A stretch of 64,000 nucleotides of DNA, taken from an uncultured Acetatifactor sp. (GTDB taxonomy: Bacteria > Bacillota > Clostridia > Lachnospirales > Lachnospiraceae). Both the position numbers and the translations under genes were made by a program. Below the pieces are notes generated by a model. The model was not told the DNA's origin. It made no database searches and worked only from the letters and a program-made list of their open reading frames with translations. Positions 34,497 to 42,883 of this stretch are shown here, piece after piece (within the stretch, counting starts at the first letter, position 1; the number at the start of each line of letters is the position of its first letter). The stretch lies in the NCBI GenBank assembly GCA_910578185.1, contig CAJTPN010000001.1, positions 112,005-176,004 of the forward strand, read 5' to 3'.

Positions 34497-36686
34497 GTGA
34501 TTCTACAATATGACTTATCGGAAGAGAACATGAAGTTGTGCGGATTGTCGGAGGGGGAAGAGGTTTATTACTGTCTTCCTCTGGATATTGATCTGCAGGG
34601 GGACTACCGGAGGAATTCCTATACGGTAATGACAAATAAAAGGCTGTTGATTCTGGAGGAAGGGACGTTGACGAAATCTTATCCTTTGGAGGAATGCGAC
34701 CAGCTTAAAAGTGAACCTCAGATAGCCTGTGGTATTCTATTTATTGAACACAGTGGCAGGGAAGTGCTTTTGGGAAGATTTACGGCAAAACATCTCACCA
34801 GATATTCCTATTTGTCAAGAGGGATGGTGATTCTGAAAAGGGGACGGACGGAGAAAGTGGTCAGCCATGAGTATGAGAAGACCTGTCCCAAATGTGGCCG
34901 AGGGCTGCCCAATACGCGGGAATGCCCCCGCTGCAGCGGAAACAAGGTGGGGTTTTTTAAGGATTATGTCAGAATGGTCAGTCCTCATATGGGCAAGATG
35001 GCATTGATTCTGTTATTGATGCTGTTGTCCACTTTCGTAGGACTGTTAAGCCCTCGTGTTCAGAGATATCTGGTGGATGATCTGCTGACGGCGGAGGGTA
35101 AGACCTATGTGGATGCAGTGCCCTGTCTCATGGTTATGTTTATTTTGGCAATAGGAGCCATAGCCATTAACGTGGGGAAGAATTATATGTGTTCGCGTTT
35201 GGGTTCGTTTATCAGCGCGGATTTGCGGCGGCAGGTATTTGACAAGATCCAGCAGTTATCACTTGCCTATATCAATGACAGGTCGCCGGGACAGCTGATG
35301 AACAGAGTGGTAAGGGATACAAGAAGAATAAAGGATTTCTGCAGTGAAGTGTTCTGTAACCTGTTTACCACCATTATTTCCTTTGTATTTGTGTTGATAT
35401 ACATGCTTACAATGAACTGGAAACTGGCCCTATTGGCGTTTGTGTTCGTACCGGTATCCATCGGGTTATCCATTGGATTCCGGAAGATCATACACAGAAA
35501 GTTCCATATGCAGGGAATTAAAAGTGATAAGGAGAACAGCAAGCTGCAGGATGTGATCTCCGGAATGGCGGTGGTGAAGTCTTACGGACAGGAATTAAGT
35601 GAGGCAGAGCAGTTTGGCGAGGCCGCAGATGCGTTTGCAGATGTCCAGAGGGGAAATGAGACCTTTTTCGCCATTTTCTTTCCCATATTGAGTTTTCTGC
35701 TGGGATTGGGCAGTTATCTGGTGACCTTCTTCGGAGGCCGGGCTACGCTGTTAGGTACGTTGACACCAGGTGAATTGTTGCAGTTTATCACTTATGCCGG
35801 AATGCTTTATGGTTATGTGGGACAGCTCAGCAACCTGCCCAGGCATTTGATGAATCTTGTTACCAGCATGGAGCGTATTTCGGACATTATGAATCAGGAA
35901 CCTGCTATCTTTGACACAGAGGAGTCTGTGGATCTGGATATTCAGGGAGAGATAGAGTTTCATCATGCTTCTTTCGGATATAAGTCCTATCAGCCGGTGC
36001 TGGAGGATATCAGCCTGAAGGTAAAGAAGGGTGAGATGATCGGATTGGTGGGAGCTTCCGGGACAGGGAAATCCACATTGATCAACTTGATCATGCATCT
36101 CTATGAGGTGGATGACGGAGAGATACTGGTGGATGGTGTGGATATCCGTAAGATCAGACTGGAAAAGTTCCACAGTCAGATCGGCGTGGTATTACAGGAG
36201 AATTTCCTCTTTGCGGGAACGATTTACAACAATATCCGTTTTGCCAAACAGGATGCCACACATGAGGAAGTTATCCGGGCTGCCAAGATGGCCAATGCAC
36301 ACGATTTTATCTGTCAGACCCCGGACGGATATAATACTTATGTAGGGGAGCATGGTTATAATCTGTCGGGCGGAGAACGCCAGAGAATTGCCATCGCCAG
36401 AGCCATTCTAAGCAATCCAAGGCTGCTGATCCTGGACGAGGCCACGGCGAGTCTGGATACGGAGAGCGAATATTTGATTCAAAAGGCTCTTGAGCGGCTG
36501 ACGGAAGGAAGGACTACCTTTGCCATTGCCCACCGGCTGTCCACCTTAAAGGATGCCGACCGTCTGGTGGTGATCGACGGTCATCACATCGCCGAGATGG
36601 GCAGTCATGATGAGCTGATGCGGAAGAAAGGGATTTATTACGGGCTGGTGAGAGCGCAGCTGGAAATGCAGAAAACAACGGCTTAA
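34497..36686 (+). CDS. ABC exporter half-transporter with PH-like and zinc-ribbon N-terminus
   Basis: 729-residue half-transporter. The N-terminal about 120 residues contain YTVMTNKRLLILEEGTLTKSY, resembling a bacterial PH-like domain, then a zinc ribbon CPKCGRGLPNTRECPRC (about 130-146). The exporter membrane domain and an ATPase follow: Walker A GASGTGKST, signature LSGGERQR, Walker B LLILDEATASLD, H-loop AHRLS. GTG 34497 is the start because AAAGGGAGG lies nine bases upstream; an upstream in-frame TTG at 34473 precedes that site. Architecture parallels the exporter at 31422, pointing to a heterodimer. Its stop overlaps the convergent AraC gene by four bases. Confidence 0.92.
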   Translation: MILQYDLSEENMKLCGLSEGEEVYYCLPLDIDLQGDYRRNSYTVMTNKRLLILEEGTLTKSYPLEECDQLKSEPQIACGILFIEHSGREVLLGRFTAKHLTRYSYLSRGMVILKRGRTEKVVSHEYEKTCPKCGRGLPNTRECPRCSGNKVGFFKDYVRMVSPHMGKMALILLLMLLSTFVGLLSPRVQRYLVDDLLTAEGKTYVDAVPCLMVMFILAIGAIAINVGKNYMCSRLGSFISADLRRQVFDKIQQLSLAYINDRSPGQLMNRVVRDTRRIKDFCSEVFCNLFTTIISFVFVLIYMLTMNWKLALLAFVFVPVSIGLSIGFRKIIHRKFHMQGIKSDKENSKLQDVISGMAVVKSYGQELSEAEQFGEAADAFADVQRGNETFFAIFFPILSFLLGLGSYLVTFFGGRATLLGTLTPGELLQFITYAGMLYGYVGQLSNLPRHLMNLVTSMERISDIMNQEPAIFDTEESVDLDIQGEIEFHHASFGYKSYQPVLEDISLKVKKGEMIGLVGASGTGKSTLINLIMHLYEVDDGEILVDGVDIRKIRLEKFHSQIGVVLQENFLFAGTIYNNIRFAKQDATHEEVIRAAKMANAHDFICQTPDGYNTYVGEHGYNLSGGERQRIAIARAILSNPRLLILDEATASLDTESEYLIQKALERLTEGRTTFAIAHRLSTLKDADRLVVIDGHHIAEMGSHDELMRKKGIYYGLVRAQLEMQKTTA

Positions 36687-38443
36687 GGCGTGTTGTTTCC
36701 CTGGAGATGTTCTTTGCGGAATGCGCTTGGGGAAACTCCGAATTTGGCCTTAAAGCGGGAGAGAAAGTAGGTGGGATTTCCGTAGCCTAATATTTCGGAA
36801 ATCTCAGCTACTTTCATTTTTGGATCCTGTAAAAGGAGCTTTGCGGCTTCCTCAAGCTTTCTTTCGGAAAGATACTCGGAAAAGTTGCAGCCTGTAATTT
36901 TTTTAAAGACACGACTTAAATGGCTGTCAGTAATCTGCATTTTGCGCGCAATGGAATTCAGATTTGCGCCGGCAAGGTCTTCCTCTATGAACATGTAGAT
37001 ATTATTCATAAGCTCCTCGTTACGGCTGCTGAGCACATGCTGATTTTCCTGTTGATAGGCCTGAATACAGGAGATCAGATATTCGCAAAAGGCGCCAAAT
37101 CCGGGGGTGGAGCGCAGGATCGTGATGCAGGAGGTTTGCACCATGGGGTGCGAAAAAGAATTTTCCTGGAAAAACAGCTTTACCACGGAGAAAGCCTCTT
37201 CCGCAAAACGATATACCTCCTTAAAGGAATATTTGGGGCTGCTGGAACGGCGATAATGTGTCAGGACATTTTTAAAATGGCCCAGATAGTTATACAAATC
37301 GTCATAAGCCCTGGTGCGCAGGTGATTTTGAATTGTGCTTGCAACGTTGGGATCCAATACCTCCGTGCTGGATTCAAATATTTTGATCTGTTCGATGGAG
37401 ATACGCATTCCATATCCCATAATCAGACTGTAGCGCAGGTGGTGATGGAGGTAAAGCAGCTCGTTTTCCATCTCCTGACAGGTGGGGACAGCGGTGCTGT
37501 AAAAAATATTGATGTTGTAATCAGGAGCGGCATTGTAGAGATTCATTTTCAATGAATCACTCAAAACTCTTAGATTGTAATTGGTATAATTCATATAATA
37601 TTGCAGGCAGTCCGAGTTGTGCTGCGCGGAAACCTGATACAGGATCTTATTGACGGACAGATTCTCGCGAATGATCTGATCAAAAAGCTTCAAGGTTTCG
37701 GAGCTGACGGATTTACGGCTCATGCTGAAATAATCTATGATGATTCCGCTGTAATAGGGGAGGGAGCCAAAGGTCTCTTCCGCTTCCTCGTTTGGGGAAG
37801 TGATTTCAATTACCCGTTCCTGTGCCTGACCTATTGGGTTGGTGGCGACAAGGAGGCTGAAGGTAAATATTGCGCCCATAAGCAGAAAGATTAACAATAA
37901 TCCACGGCTTACGGACAGGCTGTTTCGAAACAGACGCCATCCCGTTAAAACAGGTTCATAGTAGCAATAATCCAGTCCGTTGACCTGGGATGTAATTGTG
38001 TAAAAATAGTAATCCGGAAGATTCATATCGGTGTAGGTATAAATCGAGAGATCGGATTTGGCAATTTCCACGATGGCTGCGATCAATTTATGAGAAAGCA
38101 CGTTATGACCTTTGGTAAATATCACTTTTCCGTTTGATAGTACCGCAAAGGCAGCGGTGGGAGAAGTGATAGGAAATTCCATTTCCTGTAAAAAAGAGTC
38201 CATGGAGGGCGATTCCAGGGCGGCATCCGAAGTAGGCGAAGGAATCTGCTCATCCATGATCTGTGAGTAGATCAATGCGTTTTCAATTATTGCGTTTTCC
38301 TGTGCTTTCTGTGCGCTGGAGAGCATGTGATAACAGGATAATATTAAAACGCACAGACTGCCTGTCAAGAGAAGAAGATACAAGCGTCTCAGATGCGGAA
38401 GATTTGCATGCATTGTCTTTTCTTGCATTGCTTTTTTAAACAT
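36683..38443 (-). CDS. Membrane-anchored AraC-family transcriptional regulator
   Basis: 586-residue minus-strand protein with two transmembrane helices (about 18-40 and 180-200) flanking an extracytoplasmic sensor, a long cytoplasmic linker, and a C-terminal AraC/XylS DNA-binding domain (LNSIARKMQITDSHLSRVFKKITG and AEISEILGYGNPTYFLSRFKAKFGVSPSAFRK, about 500-580). This layout occurs in Firmicutes regulators of plant-polysaccharide genes. The start codon (complement of 38441-38443) has an AGAAAGG ribosome binding site. It is divergent from the GH2 gene and its stop overlaps that of the exporter gene. It probably controls the GH2/DUF1961 genes; the ligand is unknown. Confidence 0.9.
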   Translation of the reverse strand: MFKKAMQEKTMHANLPHLRRLYLLLLTGSLCVLILSCYHMLSSAQKAQENAIIENALIYSQIMDEQIPSPTSDAALESPSMDSFLQEMEFPITSPTAAFAVLSNGKVIFTKGHNVLSHKLIAAIVEIAKSDLSIYTYTDMNLPDYYFYTITSQVNGLDYCYYEPVLTGWRLFRNSLSVSRGLLLIFLLMGAIFTFSLLVATNPIGQAQERVIEITSPNEEAEETFGSLPYYSGIIIDYFSMSRKSVSSETLKLFDQIIRENLSVNKILYQVSAQHNSDCLQYYMNYTNYNLRVLSDSLKMNLYNAAPDYNINIFYSTAVPTCQEMENELLYLHHHLRYSLIMGYGMRISIEQIKIFESSTEVLDPNVASTIQNHLRTRAYDDLYNYLGHFKNVLTHYRRSSSPKYSFKEVYRFAEEAFSVVKLFFQENSFSHPMVQTSCITILRSTPGFGAFCEYLISCIQAYQQENQHVLSSRNEELMNNIYMFIEEDLAGANLNSIARKMQITDSHLSRVFKKITGCNFSEYLSERKLEEAAKLLLQDPKMKVAEISEILGYGNPTYFLSRFKAKFGVSPSAFRKEHLQGNNTP

Positions 38444-38716
38444 TTTTTAATACCTTTCTGTAGAACAAGCTTTTTTGGGGGAGTCTAAACAAGATATTAT
38501 CACATTTATCAAAATTTGAATAGGTCAAAAATGAATTGTTTTTTGTTAGGCGTATTTTTGCGACAACAATTCCCAGGGCCTTTTTGTCAAAGATAACAAT
38601 AAAAATCAGCCCATGGACTTATTTCAGGGTGACTTTCAGCTGGAAATATGATATTCTGTTATTGTGAAAAACAACGACAGGCCGGCGGTTTCAGGCGGAT
38701 ACAGGAGGCAGGTAGA

Positions 38717-41700
38717 TTGAGACGAAATCAGTATAGTTTTAATTATGGATGGCATTTTTGTCTGGCGGATGCATTTCCGCTGCAAAATGCCATAGATGCG
38801 GTAAGGGACGGTGAGGGGAGATTTTTCTACGAGAGAGATTACCGGGAGAATGGCTGGAAGGAGGTAAGCCTTCCCCATACTTATAACGACGCGGACTTGT
38901 TTGTGGACAGGATCCAGGACGCCGGGAGCGGACAAAAGCGGACATTCTCCTGTTACAGGAAATGGTTTGAGCTGGAGAAAGACTTTGATATAAATGAAAA
39001 TAAGGTGTTTTTGGAAATAGAAGGGATTCGGCAGACCTGTTATTTATATGTAAACGGAGTGCTGGCAGGGTATTATGAGGCAGGGGCATTTCCAATCGGA
39101 TTTGATATCACGGAATTTTTGACGAAAGATTCAAAGCAGCTGATTGCCATTGCCACGGACAGCACATCCTCAAGGAATATGGACGTGATCGGCGCGGAGA
39201 CGCCGAATCATCCGGATGCCAGACCCGGTGCCTTTGTGGCGGTACTCAATGGGGCGGCGGAGGTTTTGGAGTCCCAAAAGGGCGTGGCATATCAGTGGAA
39301 TTGCAATGATTTTAATCCTACGGTGGGAGGACTGGCCAGGAATATCAACTTACATATCAAGCCCAAGACCTACCTGACGCTGCCTTTGTACAGTAATCTA
39401 AAGACAAAGGGAGTCTATGTGTATGGTTCCGATTTTGATACGAAAGCGGGGCAGGCAGTGATCCATGTGGAGGCGGAAGTACGCAACGAAAGCGGCTGCG
39501 AAAGGGAAGCTTCCCTGAAGGTTGAACTGTTTGACGGGGACGGTGTGCCGACGGCAGAGTTTATGGGGGATGTGAAGCACCTGGCTTCCGGAAGCCGCTG
39601 CAGCGCTTTTCGAACAATTATTCCTCCCCATGCATATCGCAGGACAGAGCAGGGATTTGAGCCTGTGGAGGAAGAGGCGGCCGGCCAGGTGGAGACGGAT
39701 TCTTATCAGGTAGAGACGCTCACCGCTTTTGCAACGGTATCTGATATGACTTTCTGGGATATTGACAATCCTTACCTTTACCGCGTGCGTGTGACGCTGT
39801 TTTGCGATGGGGAACCGATGGATGTACAGGAGGTGGAAACCGGCTTTCGGAAAGTCACTTATCAGGGTGGAGAAGGGCTGAAGGTCAACGACGTGAAAGT
39901 ATGGCTTACCGGATATGCCCAGAGAGCTACAAACGAATGGGCTGCTTTGGGATGTGCGCCGGACTGGCTGCGGGACATGGATGCCAAACTGATTCGGGAG
40001 AGTAACGCCAATCACATCCGTTTCATGCATGTGGCAGGAGCCCCTGCGGATATCAGGGCATTTGACCGCTTTGGAATAGTGTGTACTCAGCCTGCAGGCG
40101 ATAAGGAGCGGGAGACCTTTGGCAGGCAGTGGAAGCAGCGTGTGGAGCTTATGCGGGATACCATTATTTACTTCAGGAATCATCCCAGCATTCTGTTTTG
40201 GGAGGCTGGGAACAATTCCATCAATCGGGATCATATGAAAGAAATGCGCCTGCTGAAGGAAAAGTTGGATCCTTCGGGCGGCAGATTTATGGGATGCCGC
40301 ACCATCAATACACAGGAGGTAATAGAACAGGCCGAATATGCGGGTACTATGTTGAACCGACATGCGGCAACCTTTATTTCGGGGCAGATACCAATAACGG
40401 AGACGGAATATCTGCGGGAAGAGGCTCCAAGGCGGGTTTGGGACGATTATACGCCGCCCTTCTATGATTACGATAATCTGTGGCTTGGAAAAGGGGGCAG
40501 GAAACAGACAGGATATGACTATTACGATTTGACGTCGGAAGAGTTGGCTATCAGGGCTGCCAGCGGTTATCAGGAGTTTTTTCATGACAGAGTTGGCGGT
40601 GCGTCCGGCAGGAATCTATACTCTGCCGCCGCTGCCCTGTGCTGGACGGATTCCGCGCAGCATGGCAGGCAGTCTTATAGTGAAAACGGGCGCATGAGCG
40701 GCAGGGTGGACCCGGTCAGGGTGAAAAAACAGAATTTCCGTGTGTTTCAGGTTATGCAGTCCCCGGTACCGGATGTGGCAATTTTGGGGCATTGGAATTA
40801 CCCGGCAGAGAATGGGGCGGACGGTGAGGCATATCGCTATGCTCTGAAAGAATTTAACGGGACCGCATGGGTGAAGACGGGGGAATATGCCCGCCGTGAC
40901 CCTAAGGACAAAACCGTATATGTGGTGGGAAGTTATGGGATAGCCGCCGTGGAACTGTATGTGAACGGTATTTTGGCAGGCAGCTGCAGGGAACCCATAC
41001 ATACTTTTATCTTTCCCATTCCCCATGTGGACGTGACACGACAGGGTGTGGTCAGTGTCAAGGCATATGATTATCAGGGAAAACTGGCAGCCCAGGACAT
41101 GATAGAGACGGCAGGCGATCCGGCGGGGCTACGGCTTAGAGCGGTTACAGGAGAGGCCGGGTTTTGGGCGGACGGTGTGGATGTGGCTTATCTGGATGTG
41201 GAGGTGGTGGATGCCCGGGGACGTATCTGCCCGCTTTGGGACGGGAAGATCAGCTTTGCCGTGGAGGGGCCTGTGGAATTCCTGGGAGGTTATAACAGTG
41301 GAAGGTTCAGGGGACCGGACAGGGACGACAGTGTGATACACAAGGATTATGTGTATGCGGAATGCGGTATCAACAGAGTATTTCTGCGGTCAATGACACA
41401 GCCGGGACGAATCACCTTGACGGCTTTCATGGAAGGAAGCTGCGGACGACAGATTCGGGAAAAAGCGGAGCTTGAGACCATATCTTCTGGGACGGGGGCA
41501 CTGGAGGAGACCATGTCCCAGCGTCTGCGGGGATATGCCAAAAAGGGAGGGATTATAAGAGAAGACGCTTTCCCGGCAATTCTACAGTCGGATAAGGCCA
41601 AGTACATTGCGCGGGAAGGAGTGTACTGTAAAGTGCTGGTGAACGGTCAGGAACCGAACACCAACGGCGTCTTAAGCAAAGTGGAACATGGCAGTGTATA

Positions 41701-41995
41701 CGGCCCCATATTATATATTCTGGAATCCATGCACGGGAGGAAACCGGAAGCATTTTCCTATCATTACGAAAATAAGATATTGACGTTGGACAGTGGAACA
41801 TACCATGTGGAGGCGGAAGCGGGACATACGCATATGTTGGTGAACGGGGAGGAGAATCTGTTGAACGGACAGCCCTTTGTGGATGGGGAGGGTAATTTTA
41901 TCCTGGAGATCAATGCCTTTATCACCTATATTGAGGGGGTACGGGCCGGATATGACGAGAAAGCTAATTTATTTCGGATAGAGTGGCAGCAGTGA
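38717..41995 (+). CDS. Glycoside hydrolase family 2-like protein with atypical acid/base position
   Basis: 1092-residue protein without a signal peptide. GH2 domains run in order: a sugar-binding-like jelly roll (FERDYRENGWKEVSLPHTYND, about 60-170), an immunoglobulin-like domain, a TIM barrel (from about 395), later beta domains with FLGGYNSGRFRGPDRDD, and a C-terminal part resembling a copper amine oxidase N-terminal domain (MLVNGEENLLNGQPFVDGEG, about 1040-1060). The usual GNE acid/base motif reads WEAGNN (Asn499-Asn500), while a nucleophile candidate Glu562 or Glu564 is present in ITETEYL. TTG 38717 follows AGGAGG by eight bases. It probably acts on plant wall oligosaccharides inside the cell, or is catalytically altered. 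Confidence 0.85.
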   Translation: MRRNQYSFNYGWHFCLADAFPLQNAIDAVRDGEGRFFYERDYRENGWKEVSLPHTYNDADLFVDRIQDAGSGQKRTFSCYRKWFELEKDFDINENKVFLEIEGIRQTCYLYVNGVLAGYYEAGAFPIGFDITEFLTKDSKQLIAIATDSTSSRNMDVIGAETPNHPDARPGAFVAVLNGAAEVLESQKGVAYQWNCNDFNPTVGGLARNINLHIKPKTYLTLPLYSNLKTKGVYVYGSDFDTKAGQAVIHVEAEVRNESGCEREASLKVELFDGDGVPTAEFMGDVKHLASGSRCSAFRTIIPPHAYRRTEQGFEPVEEEAAGQVETDSYQVETLTAFATVSDMTFWDIDNPYLYRVRVTLFCDGEPMDVQEVETGFRKVTYQGGEGLKVNDVKVWLTGYAQRATNEWAALGCAPDWLRDMDAKLIRESNANHIRFMHVAGAPADIRAFDRFGIVCTQPAGDKERETFGRQWKQRVELMRDTIIYFRNHPSILFWEAGNNSINRDHMKEMRLLKEKLDPSGGRFMGCRTINTQEVIEQAEYAGTMLNRHAATFISGQIPITETEYLREEAPRRVWDDYTPPFYDYDNLWLGKGGRKQTGYDYYDLTSEELAIRAASGYQEFFHDRVGGASGRNLYSAAAALCWTDSAQHGRQSYSENGRMSGRVDPVRVKKQNFRVFQVMQSPVPDVAILGHWNYPAENGADGEAYRYALKEFNGTAWVKTGEYARRDPKDKTVYVVGSYGIAAVELYVNGILAGSCREPIHTFIFPIPHVDVTRQGVVSVKAYDYQGKLAAQDMIETAGDPAGLRLRAVTGEAGFWADGVDVAYLDVEVVDARGRICPLWDGKISFAVEGPVEFLGGYNSGRFRGPDRDDSVIHKDYVYAECGINRVFLRSMTQPGRITLTAFMEGSCGRQIREKAELETISSGTGALEETMSQRLRGYAKKGGIIREDAFPAILQSDKAKYIAREGVYCKVLVNGQEPNTNGVLSKVEHGSVYGPILYILESMHGRKPEAFSYHYENKILTLDSGTYHVEAEAGHTHMLVNGEENLLNGQPFVDGEGNFILEINAFITYIEGVRAGYDEKANLFRIEWQQ

Positions 41996-42034
41996 GAAAA
42001 TATCAAATATAAATAAAAGAAAGAGGCAGAACAA

Positions 42035-42700
42035 ATGGCAGAAGGAAAATTAATTTATGAAAATCCCCTTGGCAGCCAGGAGGACATCAAAGGATTTGTG
42101 TTGGAAGGCAGCGCGAATATTTCATTCCCACAGGGGCGGCTCAGGCTGGAGAATGCCTTGAGTGCGGAGGAGGGACAGAAGGCTAATTATGTGTTGTGGT
42201 GTCCGGAGGATTTTCCCTCTGACGTGAGAATTGAGTGGAAATTTCGCCCGTTGAAGGAGCCGGGATTGGCAATCCTTTTCTTTTCGGCAAAGGGGCGGGG
42301 CGGAGAAGATATCTTTGACAGTTCGCTGGCAAAGCGGACCGGGGAATATGTTCAGTACCATCATGGAGATATCAATGCCTTTCATGTATCCTATTTCAGG
42401 AGAAAGGAGCCGGACGAAAGGGCGCTGCACACATGTAATCTGCGCAAGAGCTATGGCTTTTATCTGGTCTCCCAGGGCGGAGATCCCATTCCCGATGCGG
42501 ATGAATGTAATCAAATGTATCGCATTGCCTTGGAAAAAAAGGAAAATATCGTGCGTTTTCTGGTGGAAGAAGTGGAGGTGTTCCGTTATGTGGATGACGG
42601 GCAGACCTATGGCCCTCTTTTGAGCGGAGGAAAGATCGGTTTTCGCCAGTTGGCTCCCATGATAGCAGAATATGCGGATTTGAAAGTATATGCGCTGTAG
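42035..42700 (+). CDS. DUF1961 (YesU-like) family protein
   Basis: 221-residue soluble protein with the concanavalin-like pattern of DUF1961: DVRIEWKFRPLKEPGLAILFFSAKGRGG, the HGDINAFHVSYFRRK block, TCNLRKSYGFYLVSQGGDP, and a closing LSGGKIGFRQLAPMIAEYADLKVY. B. subtilis YesU, in the rhamnogalacturonan operon, is the named relative. It lies 39 bases after the GH2 gene with an AGAGG site and is probably in the same operon. No enzymatic activity is established; sugar binding or hydrolysis of plant cell-wall fragments is inferred. Confidence 0.85.
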   Translation: MAEGKLIYENPLGSQEDIKGFVLEGSANISFPQGRLRLENALSAEEGQKANYVLWCPEDFPSDVRIEWKFRPLKEPGLAILFFSAKGRGGEDIFDSSLAKRTGEYVQYHHGDINAFHVSYFRRKEPDERALHTCNLRKSYGFYLVSQGGDPIPDADECNQMYRIALEKKENIVRFLVEEVEVFRYVDDGQTYGPLLSGGKIGFRQLAPMIAEYADLKVYAL

Positions 42701-42752
42701 TGTAAAGCGGCGGAGATTAAATCAAATTTCTACTATACAAAATCAAAATCCA

Positions 42753-42761
42753 TGCTATAAT
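42753..42761 (+). promoter_or_regulatory. Extended -10 promoter of alaS
   Basis: TGcTATAAT (TG at 42753-42754, TATAAT at 42756-42761) with no convincing -35. It lies 123 bases before the alaS start. Confidence 0.55.
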
Positions 42762-42798
42762 GTATCATATCGGAAGCGAAGTCCGGGTAAAACAGATA

Positions 42799-42833
42799 CC
42801 TTGCCTTTATTTTATGGGAAGGTTTTTGTTTTT
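42799..42833 (+). terminator. Attenuator-like hairpin in the alaS leader
   Basis: CCTTGCC (42799-42805) and GGGAAGG (42816-42822) pair with one G-G mismatch, followed by GTTTTTGTTTTTCCC-type U-rich sequence from 42823. It lies between promoter and alaS, so it could terminate transcription early. No T-box consensus (GGTGGNACCGCG) is visible. Confidence 0.45.
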
Positions 42834-42883
42834 CCCGTTGGGACAAAGCGCTGCAGAGCATAACGGATTTGGAGGAGAAACCC

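Noticed and set aside
39398..40585. Minus-strand ORF of 395 codons inside the GH2 gene
   Set aside because: Shadow of the GH2 reading frame; low-complexity composition and no domain.
42701..42883. T-box riboswitch upstream of alaS
   Set aside because: The conserved GGTGGNACCGCG stretch and specifier-loop layout are not visible; only a promoter and a U-tailed hairpin can be supported.
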